Positions 7,919-14,086 of a stretch of 14,086 nucleotides of DNA are shown here, piece after piece. How positions within the stretch are numbered: the stretch's first letter is position 1; each line of letters begins with the position of its first letter. A model generated the notes under the pieces. The model was given only the letters and a program-made list of their open reading frames with translations. It did not search any database and had not been told where the DNA came from. The position numbers were made by a program, and so were the translations under genes. Source of the stretch: Burkholderiaceae bacterium (GTDB taxonomy: Bacteria; Pseudomonadota; Gammaproteobacteria; Burkholderiales; Burkholderiaceae_E); NCBI GenBank assembly GCA_016710525.1, contig JADJVQ010000086.1, forward strand, positions 1 through 14,086. Reading direction: 5' to 3'.

Positions 7919-9217
7919 ATGTCAGCCCTGCCCCATACCCCGCCCGCCGTCCCCCGCATCAATCCAGAGCGCCTGTGGGCCAGCCTGATGGAACTCGCCA
8001 GCCTGGGCGCCACACCCAAGGGCGGCGTCTGCCGGCTCGCACTCACCGACCTCGATCGCCAGGGCCGCGATCGCGTGGTCGGATGGCTGCGCGAGGCCGG
8101 CTGCGAAATCCGCATCGACGCCATCGGCAATGTCTTCGGTATCCGCGCAGGGCAACGCGGCAATGGCATGGATGGCGAAGGCCCCGATGCCCGACCCTGC
8201 GACGATCCGGCCGGCCTTCCGGTGGCCATCGGCAGCCACGTCGACACCCAGCCAACCGGCGGACGTTTCGATGGCAACTACGGCGTGCTCGCCGGAGTCG
8301 AGGTCATTCGCGCCCTGAACGATGCCGGCCTGCAGACCGCGCGCCCGATCTGCGTCGCCATCTGGACCAACGAGGAAGGCACCCGTTTCACGCCGGTGAT
8401 GATGGGGTCGGGGGTCTACGCCGGCGCCTTCCCGCTGGACCATTGCCTGGCCCAGGTCGATCGCGAGGGCATCCGCGTGGACCGCGCACTGGCCGACATC
8501 GGCTATGCCGGGCGGGACAGTGCGCCACGCTTTGCCGCCTACTTCGAGCCGCACATCGAACAGGGTCCGGTGCTGGAGGCCGAGGGAATCACGATCGGCG
8601 CCGTCGAAGGCGCCCTGGGCCAGCGCTGGTTCGACGCCACGGTGACCGGTCAGGACGCGCATGCCGGTCCGACGCCGCTGCCGATGCGCCGCGACGCCCT
8701 GCTGGCAGCCGCACGGATGGTGCAGGTCGTGCGCACGATCGCAACCGACGCCCCCGATTACGCCCGCGGCACTGTCGGCCAGCTGTTCGTGCATCCCAAT
8801 TCGCGCAACGTCATCCCGGGGCGCGTCGAGTTCACGGTCGACCTTCGCAATGCCCGTGACGAAACGCTCGACACGATGGTCAGCCAGCTGCGTGCCGAGG
8901 CCGCCCGGATCGCCCGCGAAGAAAGGGTCGAGATCGACCTGCGCGAGGTCGTCTACTTCCCGCCCTGCGCATTCGACCCGCAGCTGGTCGCCGGCATCGA
9001 ACGCCACGCCGCCCGCCTGGGCCACCCGGTCCGCCGGCTGGCCAGCGGCGCCGGGCACGACGCGGTCTATGTGGCGCGCACCTGTCCGACGGCCATGATC
9101 TTCGTGCCCTGCGAAGGCGGCATCAGCCACAACGAAATCGAAAACGCCCAACCCGCCGACATCGCCGCCGGTGCCGCCGTGCTGCTGGGCGCGGTGCTGG
9201 ACGCCGCGGCACGCTGA
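7919..9217 (+). CDS. M20-family N-carbamoyl amino acid hydrolase, beta-ureidopropionase-like
   Basis: A 432-residue zinc amidohydrolase of the HyuC/AllC group. Metal-binding positions are visible: His107 in GSHVDTQPTGG, Asp118 in GGRFDGNYG, Glu152-Glu153 in TNEEGTRF, His212 in EPHIEQGPVLE and His404 in GISHNEIE. GQDAHAGPTPLPMR (about 244-257) belongs to the dimer-forming lid. The family removes the carbamoyl group from N-carbamoyl-L-amino acids, N-carbamoyl-beta-alanine or allantoate, giving ammonia and CO2. The GSHVDTQPTGG form suits the beta-ureidopropionase/carbamoylase side more than AllC, but one motif does not prove substrate. A Gly/Asp-rich stretch at about 78-100, before the first metal ligand, looks like a small insertion. 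ATG 7919 is preceded by CGGAG; upstream frame extension overlaps iclR and is rejected. The stop overlaps the next start by one base. Confidence 0.9.
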   Translation: MSALPHTPPAVPRINPERLWASLMELASLGATPKGGVCRLALTDLDRQGRDRVVGWLREAGCEIRIDAIGNVFGIRAGQRGNGMDGEGPDARPCDDPAGLPVAIGSHVDTQPTGGRFDGNYGVLAGVEVIRALNDAGLQTARPICVAIWTNEEGTRFTPVMMGSGVYAGAFPLDHCLAQVDREGIRVDRALADIGYAGRDSAPRFAAYFEPHIEQGPVLEAEGITIGAVEGALGQRWFDATVTGQDAHAGPTPLPMRRDALLAAARMVQVVRTIATDAPDYARGTVGQLFVHPNSRNVIPGRVEFTVDLRNARDETLDTMVSQLRAEAARIAREERVEIDLREVVYFPPCAFDPQLVAGIERHAARLGHPVRRLASGAGHDAVYVARTCPTAMIFVPCEGGISHNEIENAQPADIAAGAAVLLGAVLDAAAR

Positions 9218-10326
9218 TGGAACCGACCCGCGGCCACCTGTCGAGCGAACCCCACGGAGTACCTGTCCAGGCGGGCGCCTACGGGCGCTCCGGCCCGCGG
9301 CCGATCGCCATCACCCTGGGCGATCCCTGCGGGATCGGCCCCGAGATCATCCTCAAGGCCTTCGCAGCCGGTTTGCCGGCGCCCTGCGTGGTCATCGGCG
9401 ACGTCGGTCTGCTGCGCCGCGAGTCCGAGCGCCTGCGCCTGGGCCTGGAGATCGCGCCGATCGCCTCACCGGGCGCGCTGCGCGCCGCCGCCACCGGCGC
9501 CAATCCGGACGATCCGCTCGCCGCCTTCGGCGCTTCGGTTCCGGTGATCGCCACCACCGCACTGCCCGCCGACCTGCCGCAGGGCAGCCTGCAGGCCCGC
9601 GGCGGCGATGCCGCCTTCCGCTATGTCTGCCGGGCCGCCGAACTGGCCTTGCGCGGCGAAGTCCGCGCCATGGTCACCGCCCCGCTGGCCAAGGAAGCCC
9701 TGCACCTGGCCGGCCATCACTGGCCGGGCCACACCGAACTGCTGGCCCACCTGGCCGGCGATGTGCCGGTCCGGATGATGCTCGCCAACCACGAACTGCG
9801 CACCGTGCTGGTCACCATCCACCTGGCACTACGTGCCGCCCTGGAGGCTCTGTCTCACGAGGGCATCCTCGAAACCCTGCGGATCACCCACCGCGCCCTG
9901 CTGACGATGGGCATCGCGGCGCCGCGCATCGCGCTGGCCGGCGTGAACCCGCACGCCGGCGAATCCGGCCTGTTCGGGCGCGAGGAGATCGACCTGATCG
10001 CGCCGGTGATCGCGCAGGCGCGCGCCGAAGGCATCGATGCCCGCGGCCCGTTCGCGCCCGACACGGTGTTCATGAGGGCCCGCGGCCTGCGTGAGTTCGA
10101 CGTCGTGATCGCGATGTACCACGACCAGGGCCTGATTCCGGTCAAGTACCTGGGCCTGGACGAAGGCGTGAACATCACCATCGGCCTGCCCTTCGTGCGC
10201 ACCAGCCCCGACCACGGCACGGCCTTCGACATCGCCGGGCAGCCCGGCGAACACGGCACCGGCCTGGCGGATCCGCGCAGCCTGCTGGCGGCCATCGGCC
10301 AGGCCCACCAGCTCTCGTCGCGCTGA
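9217..10326 (+). CDS. pdxA: PdxA-family 4-phosphate dehydrogenase (4-hydroxythreonine-4-phosphate dehydrogenase-like)
   Basis: A 369-residue PdxA-family protein. Substrate-binding PGHTE has His172. The three metal-ligand histidines are His202 (VTIHLALR), His246 (NPHAGES) and His302 (AMYHDQG), with family-typical spacing. The GVNITIGLPFVRTSPDHGTA block is intact. PdxA oxidises and decarboxylates 4-phosphohydroxy-L-threonine in vitamin B6 synthesis; paralogues (PdxA2 types) act on 4-phospho-D-erythronate and others serve aromatic catabolism. Differences from typical PdxA are Cys38 in GDPCGIGPE, where Ala is usual, ALR after THL where PLR is usual, and about 27 extra N-terminal residues. The ATG shares one base with the hydrolase stop (TGATG), indicating coupled translation. 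Its place in a catabolic operon, away from ksgA or surA, favours a paralogue; the gene symbol marks the family. Confidence 0.85.
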   Translation: MEPTRGHLSSEPHGVPVQAGAYGRSGPRPIAITLGDPCGIGPEIILKAFAAGLPAPCVVIGDVGLLRRESERLRLGLEIAPIASPGALRAAATGANPDDPLAAFGASVPVIATTALPADLPQGSLQARGGDAAFRYVCRAAELALRGEVRAMVTAPLAKEALHLAGHHWPGHTELLAHLAGDVPVRMMLANHELRTVLVTIHLALRAALEALSHEGILETLRITHRALLTMGIAAPRIALAGVNPHAGESGLFGREEIDLIAPVIAQARAEGIDARGPFAPDTVFMRARGLREFDVVIAMYHDQGLIPVKYLGLDEGVNITIGLPFVRTSPDHGTAFDIAGQPGEHGTGLADPRSLLAAIGQAHQLSSR

Positions 10327-10345
10327 CCGGCGCGAACCGACCGCC

Positions 10346-11038
10346 GTGTTCGCCTACCCGCTGTCCGACGCCCTGATCTGGGGCACCACGCTGGTGGCCC
10401 TGCTGACACTCTTCGAAGCCGCCCGCCGGGCCCGCTGGAGCGGCAGTCTCTTCGAGCACACCGTCTGGGCACTGGCCACCGCCGCCGTCCTGCTGGGCCA
10501 GCACATGGGCATCTCGCTCGATTCCGGACTCCAGGTGCAGTACCTGGGCTCGGCCTTCCTCGCGCTGCTGGTGGGCTATCCACGGGCACTGATGTCGATG
10601 GCCGCGGTGCTGCTGCTCGCGCCCCTGCTCCAATCCCCAGCCGCCGGCCCCGCGGCGCTGGACAGCCTGAACACCTGGGGCCTGCGGGTTCTGGTCTGCG
10701 CGGTGATGCCGGTGTGGGCCATGTGGGCCATCGTGCAGGCCTGCAAACGGCTGTTGCCACGCAACCTCTTCGTCTTCCTGCTCGGCTGCGGCCTGTTCGG
10801 CCTGCTCGCGGCGTATGTCCTGCAGCTGCTGGCGTCGGCCACGCTCTATGCCAGCCTCGCGCCGCAGCCGCCACGCGACTTCCTCGAGGCCTTCCTGCCC
10901 TACGCCCTGCTGCTGGCCAGCGGCGAGGCCTGGCTGGAAGGCATGATCGTCACGGTGCTGGTGGTGTACGTGCCAGGGGCGGTCAAGCTGTTCGACGAAG
11001 GCTGGTACCTGCGCCGTCTCCCCTCGCTTCCGCCCTGA
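10346..11038 (+). CDS. CbiM-like integral membrane protein (energy-coupling factor transporter permease family)
   Basis: A 230-residue hydrophobic protein with about six membrane segments, near residues 8-24, 40-54, 66-98, 115-133, 143-168 and 183-207. LGSAFLALLVGYPRALMSM and the C-terminal WLEGMIVTVLVVYVPGAVKLFDE resemble the short CbiM-like proteins of proteobacteria annotated as energy-coupling factor permeases. True CbiM proteins begin Met-His-Ile and use that N-terminus to bind cobalt or nickel; this one begins MFAYPL and lacks the motif, so metal uptake is doubtful. The start is GTG, 19 bases after the pdxA stop, without a strong ribosome binding site. It is likely the last gene of the iclR-side unit. 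No ATPase or EcfT partner is in the window. Substrate unknown. Confidence 0.72.
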   Translation: MFAYPLSDALIWGTTLVALLTLFEAARRARWSGSLFEHTVWALATAAVLLGQHMGISLDSGLQVQYLGSAFLALLVGYPRALMSMAAVLLLAPLLQSPAAGPAALDSLNTWGLRVLVCAVMPVWAMWAIVQACKRLLPRNLFVFLLGCGLFGLLAAYVLQLLASATLYASLAPQPPRDFLEAFLPYALLLASGEAWLEGMIVTVLVVYVPGAVKLFDEGWYLRRLPSLPP

Positions 11039-11074
11039 AATCGTCATTCGGCAACCCGGCGCTGTCATCCGGCA

Positions 11075-11093
11075 CGCAACAGCCGATGTTGCG
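11075..11093 (+). terminator. Small hairpin after the CbiM-like gene, possible weak terminator
   Basis: CGCAACA and TGTTGCG form a perfect 7-base stem around a 5-base loop, 37 bases past the stop of the CbiM-like gene. No uridine run follows (CTGCGTCTT), so it is not a standard intrinsic terminator. It could be a weak or Rho-assisted end, an RNA-stability hairpin, or chance. Confidence 0.3.
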
Positions 11094-11236
11094 CTGCGTC
11101 TTACCAGCGGCCCGTGCATGACGCACATTCGCGGGTCACGCCCGACGCATGGCCTCCAGGCCAAGCCGACGGCGCGCCGCAACGAGTGTCGCCCAAGCGA
11201 CCTGATCGCCCGATCCCTACCTGAGGAGGAGTACCC

Positions 11237-12187
11237 ATGAAACTGTCACACCTGGCACCAGTTCTGTCGGCCCTTGCCATGGCACTGGCCATGCCGGCGC
11301 AGGCTCAAACCGCGCCCTGCAGCCCGTCGAAGTGGGGCCCCAATGACCAGATCGGCGCGCTGAACAACATCACCTCCGCCAACGTCCTGGAGGCCGGCAA
11401 GCTCATCAAGAGGGGCAAGTCGATCCGGATGGGGATCGAGACCAACAGCAAGACACCCGCCTACGCGCCGCGCACCTTCTCGCTCACGGTGCTCTCGCCC
11501 GGCCAGGAAAACGGCGCCTCGCTCGGCGCCACGAAGACGAACTACAACGACGACATCATCATGGGCTGGGTGGGCATCGGCTCGCAGCTCGATGGCCTCG
11601 GCCACATCGGCACCGCCAATGTCTACTACAACTGCAACAAGGCGGGCGACTTCGTCACGGCGGGCGGGCTGAAGAAGCTCGGCATCGAGAACGTTCCGGC
11701 CATCGCGACCCGCGGCGTGATCCTCGACATGGTCGGCCTGACCGGCAAGGACCCGGTGCCCGAGGGCACCGCCTTCAACCGGAAGGAAATCGACGCGGCC
11801 GTCGCGCGCCAGGGCATCAAACCTCCGGGCAAGGGCGACGTCGTCATCTTCTACACCGGCTGGACCAAGCTGATCGGCAAGGACGACAAGCGCTATGGCT
11901 CGGTCGAACCCGGCCTGGGCGTGGAAGGCGCCCGGTACCTCGCCTCGTTGAATGTGGCGGCGGTGGGCGCCGACACCTGGGCCCTCGAAGTGATCCCGTT
12001 CGAGGTGGCCAGCAACGTGTTCCATGTCCACCAGATCCTGCTGACCGAAAACGGCATGCACATCCTCGAGAACGTGAATGCCGAGGAAGCCGTCAAGGAC
12101 AAGGTCTACGAAGGCCTGTTCACGCTCGGACCCTCGCGCATCACCGGCGCGGTTCAGGCGATCATCAATCCGATCTTCGTCTACTGA
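11237..12187 (+). CDS. Exported cyclase-family protein (kynurenine formamidase-like fold)
   Basis: A 316-residue protein with a Sec signal peptide: a basic start (MKLSH), a hydrophobic stretch to about residue 19 and a likely cut after AQA at residue 23, so it should be periplasmic. The mature part begins KWGPNDQIGALNNIT, typical of the larger subgroup of the cyclase family that includes kynurenine formamidases and polyketide-like cyclases. The usual metal motif HxGTHxDxxxH appears here as GIGSQLDGLGHIG: Asp119 and His123 remain, while the central His is Gln117. Other family blocks are GVILDMVGL, GDVVIFYTGW and a C-terminal HQILLTENGMHILEN. The Gln subgroup exists among uncharacterised members, so activity should not be assumed. 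A strong Shine-Dalgarno (GAGGAGGA, 11223-11230) sets the start. It forms a single-gene unit, with a terminator downstream. Substrate unknown. Confidence 0.85.
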   Translation: MKLSHLAPVLSALAMALAMPAQAQTAPCSPSKWGPNDQIGALNNITSANVLEAGKLIKRGKSIRMGIETNSKTPAYAPRTFSLTVLSPGQENGASLGATKTNYNDDIIMGWVGIGSQLDGLGHIGTANVYYNCNKAGDFVTAGGLKKLGIENVPAIATRGVILDMVGLTGKDPVPEGTAFNRKEIDAAVARQGIKPPGKGDVVIFYTGWTKLIGKDDKRYGSVEPGLGVEGARYLASLNVAAVGADTWALEVIPFEVASNVFHVHQILLTENGMHILENVNAEEAVKDKVYEGLFTLGPSRITGAVQAIINPIFVY

Positions 12188-12194
12188 GCCAGGC

Positions 12195-12247
12195 CTCGGC
12201 CGTGAACCCGGCCGAGAAAGGGGCGCCCCGCGGGGCGCCCTTTTTTT
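12195..12247 (+). terminator. Intrinsic terminator of the cyclase-family gene
   Basis: Two hairpins follow the cyclase stop. The first pairs CTCGGCC (12195-12201) with GGCCGAG (12210-12216). The second is a perfect 20-base GC palindrome at 12221-12240, directly followed by seven T at 12241-12247, the classic rho-independent arrangement. The leftward aminotransferase gene ends at 12275, so the element also sits between convergent genes; its weaker AAAG flank makes it a poorer terminator in that direction. Confidence 0.92.
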
Positions 12248-12274
12248 CATGGCCGCACCCGCGTGCGCCCGGAT

Positions 12275-13699
12275 TCAGAGGTTGCGGGTCTGGGCCCAGG
12301 TGTCGTCCAGCGCCCCCTTGACCGCATCGAGCAGTTCGCGGATTTCGTGGGGCTGGATGATCAGCGGCGGCGAAAAGGCGATGATGTCGCCCGGCAGCGA
12401 GCGCACGATCGCCCCGCGCCGCTGCGCGTTGGCCACCACCTTGGCGCCCACCCCGGCCTTGCCGTCGAAGCTGCTGCGATCGCGCTTGTCGCGCACCAGC
12501 TCGAGCGCGCCGATCAGGCCCACGCCGCGCGCTTCGCCCACGAGCGGGTGCTCGCCCAGCGCCCGCAGACCGTCCTGCAGGTGCGGGGTCATGGAGCGCA
12601 CATGGCCCAGGATGTCGCGTTCGCGGTAGATCGCCAGGGTCTCGAGCGCCACGGCCGCCGGCACCGGATGCCCCGAGTAGGTAAAGCCGTGGCCGAAAAC
12701 ACCCAGCTTCTCGGACTGGTGCAGCAGCGCCTCGAAAATGCGCGGCGTGACCATCATCGCCGACATCGGCTGGTAGCCGCTGGTCAGCATCTTGGCGCAG
12801 GTCAGGATGTCGGGCCGGATCCCGAAGGTCTGGCTGCCGAACATCTGGCCGGTGCGCCCGAACCCGCAGATCACCTCGTCGGCGATGAACAGGATGTCGT
12901 GCCGCGCCAGGACCTGCTGGACCCGCTCGAAATAGCCGGCGGGCGGAATGATCACACCGCCCGCGCCCATCACCGGTTCCGCGATGAATCCGCCGATGGT
13001 GTCCGGCCCCTCGGCCTGGATCAGCGCCTCGAGCTCGTCGGCCAGCCGTGCCGAATAGGCGTCTTCCGATTCGCCCGGCCGGGCGCCGCGCCAGTAGTGC
13101 GGCGTGCTGGTGTGCAGCATGCGGGCGGCGGGCAGGTCCCAGTCGGTGTGCGCGAATGCCAGTCCCGTCATGCTGCCGGAGGCCACGGTCACGCCGTGGT
13201 AGGCACGCTTGCGCGAGATGATCTTCTTCTTGGCCGTGCGGCCCAGCGCATTGTTGTAATACCAGACCAGCTTGGCCGCCGAGTCGTTCGCCTCGGAGCC
13301 CGAGTTGGCGAAAAACACGCGCGCCAGGCCTTCTGGCGCCACCGCCATGATCTGCTCGGCCAGCAGGGTCGAGATCTCGGGCACCTTGCCCGAGAACGAG
13401 TGGTAGAAGGGCAGTTCGAGCATCTGCCGATGGGCCGCCTCGGCCAGGCGGCGCTCCGAGAACCCCAGGCCCGCGCACCACAGACCCGCCATGCCTTCGA
13501 TGTAGCGCCTGCCGTGTTCGTCGATGACGTAGACGCCGTCGCCGCGTGAGATCACCAGCGGCCCCTCGGTCTGCACCGCGGCCAGATTGCTCGACGGATG
13601 CAGGTGATACGTCATGTCGCGCTGCGCGGCGGCGCTGCGCACCGTGGCGGCGGCCGGGGCCACGACACGCATGCTGGCGGAATTGGGAAAAGCACTCAT
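12275..13699 (-). CDS. Class III PLP-dependent omega-aminotransferase
   Basis: A 474-residue fold-type I aminotransferase of the omega-amino acid/amine:pyruvate group. Visible are GMAGLWCAGLGF (about 69-80), the phosphate-binding NSGSEAND (about 132-139), AYHGVTVAS, the cofactor Asp274 in ADEVICGFGRTG and the Schiff-base Lys303 in CAKMLTSGYQP. GLWC and YHSF near the N-terminus are shared with bacterial omega-transaminases that use pyruvate as acceptor. Beta-alanine, GABA, taurine, putrescine or other amines are possible donors. Beta-alanine would give malonate semialdehyde, the MmsA substrate, and would link it to the carbamoyl hydrolase. This is inference, as the genes are in separate units. 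I chose the ATG at 13699, preceded by GGAGA (13704-13708); longer frames lie over the upstream peroxiredoxin gene in another frame. Confidence 0.9.
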   Translation of the reverse strand: MSAFPNSASMRVVAPAAATVRSAAAQRDMTYHLHPSSNLAAVQTEGPLVISRGDGVYVIDEHGRRYIEGMAGLWCAGLGFSERRLAEAAHRQMLELPFYHSFSGKVPEISTLLAEQIMAVAPEGLARVFFANSGSEANDSAAKLVWYYNNALGRTAKKKIISRKRAYHGVTVASGSMTGLAFAHTDWDLPAARMLHTSTPHYWRGARPGESEDAYSARLADELEALIQAEGPDTIGGFIAEPVMGAGGVIIPPAGYFERVQQVLARHDILFIADEVICGFGRTGQMFGSQTFGIRPDILTCAKMLTSGYQPMSAMMVTPRIFEALLHQSEKLGVFGHGFTYSGHPVPAAVALETLAIYRERDILGHVRSMTPHLQDGLRALGEHPLVGEARGVGLIGALELVRDKRDRSSFDGKAGVGAKVVANAQRRGAIVRSLPGDIIAFSPPLIIQPHEIRELLDAVKGALDDTWAQTRNL

Positions 13700-13764
13700 A
13701 AAGTCTCCGGAACGCGGGGTGGGATCACGAACCATCCACTGTAAACCCACGCCCGCCGCGTCGG

Positions 13765-14086
13765 CTACGCCGGCGTCACCAGCGCGGCCAGAACCTGGAC
13801 GACCCGGGCCGGCTCGGCACGCTGGCGTGGGTCCGGATCGACGAAGGCAAAGGCGATGCGGCGGTCGGTGCCGACCACGAAGGTCGCCGGCAGGACCGCG
13901 ATCGGCTCGGCCCGGCCCGGCAGGTCCGCCGCCGCACCGCACCCGACACCGGGGACCAGCACACCGAAGCGGCGGGCCGCGACCCGCTCGGGATCGGCCA
14001 CGATCGGAAAGCTCAAGGCATCCCGGGCGCGGTGCAGTGCCACATCTTCGGCGTCATGGGCCGACACCACCAGCAACTGGCCGCCC
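13765..14086 (-). CDS. Peroxiredoxin-like AhpC/TSA-family protein, C-terminal part
   Basis: The reading frame stays open to the window edge, so the N-terminal half is missing, including the region where the peroxidatic Cys would lie. The visible 107 residues include QLLVVSAHDAED, the LSFPIVADPERVAARRFGV block and PATFVVGTDRRIAFAFVDPD, which match the second half of thioredoxin-fold peroxiredoxins of the AhpC/TSA type (substrate: hydrogen peroxide or organic peroxides). GVGCGAA contains a Cys that might be the resolving residue, but this cannot be settled from a fragment. It ends 65 bases before the aminotransferase start on the same strand, so the two may be co-transcribed. Confidence 0.8.
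   Translation of the reverse strand, partial: GGQLLVVSAHDAEDVALHRARDALSFPIVADPERVAARRFGVLVPGVGCGAAADLPGRAEPIAVLPATFVVGTDRRIAFAFVDPDPRQRAEPARVVQVLAALVTPA

Noticed and set aside
7922..9151. 409-codon minus-strand frame opposite the carbamoyl hydrolase
   Set aside because: Antisense shadow of a clear M20-family gene; no motif or ribosome binding site of its own.
11150..11163. TGGCCTCCAGGCCA inverted repeat upstream of the cyclase gene
   Set aside because: Perfect 6-base arms with a 2-base centre could be an operator, but such short GC palindromes are common in this DNA and no regulator is nearby.
12263..13549. 428-codon plus-strand frame opposite the aminotransferase
   Set aside because: Shadow of the PLP enzyme gene; the translation is Arg/His/Gln-rich without domains.

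Overview
The window is GC-rich chromosomal DNA, probably from a betaproteobacterium (Burkholderiales or Rhodocyclales type). I infer this from high third-position GC, the gene families present, and a CbiM-like membrane protein of the kind common in that class. The taxonomy is an inference; no rRNA or other strict marker lies in the window. It holds ten gene-level features: nine intact or edge-cut genes and one frameshifted gene.

Region 1-960 carries no gene I can support and looks less GC-rich than the rest. Its one clear signal is a 16-base match to the chromosomal ParB-binding site parS at 911-926.

Region 965-6797 is a four-gene leftward operon, in transcription order: mmsA (malonate/methylmalonate-semialdehyde dehydrogenase, CoA-acylating), a GabD-like aldehyde dehydrogenase, a zinc alcohol dehydrogenase broken by a one-base frameshift near 3238-3243, and a GMC-family FAD alcohol dehydrogenase. 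Gaps between genes are 7, 25 and 13 bases. An IclR-family regulator (7062-7877) faces the operon across a region with overlapping TTCA/TGAA inverted repeats. The set reads as a route from a C3 diol or 3-hydroxypropionate to malonate semialdehyde and acetyl-CoA; this is inference from family and order.

Region 7919-11038 follows iclR on the plus strand: an M20-family N-carbamoyl amino acid hydrolase (beta-ureidopropionase-like), a PdxA-family dehydrogenase whose start codon overlaps the hydrolase stop, and a CbiM-like membrane protein. Region 11237-12187 is a secreted cyclase-family protein, ended by a strong intrinsic terminator that separates it from the convergent leftward genes. These are a class III omega-aminotransferase (12275-13699) and, upstream of it, the C-terminal part of an AhpC/TSA-family peroxiredoxin cut by the window edge.

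Taken together, beta-ureidopropionase-like hydrolase, omega-aminotransferase and MmsA could take N-carbamoyl-beta-alanine through beta-alanine to malonate semialdehyde and acetyl-CoA. The ADH/ALDH/GMC genes could feed the same intermediate from 1,3-propanediol or 3-hydroxypropionate. Malonate semialdehyde is thus the proposed metabolic hub of the neighbourhood.
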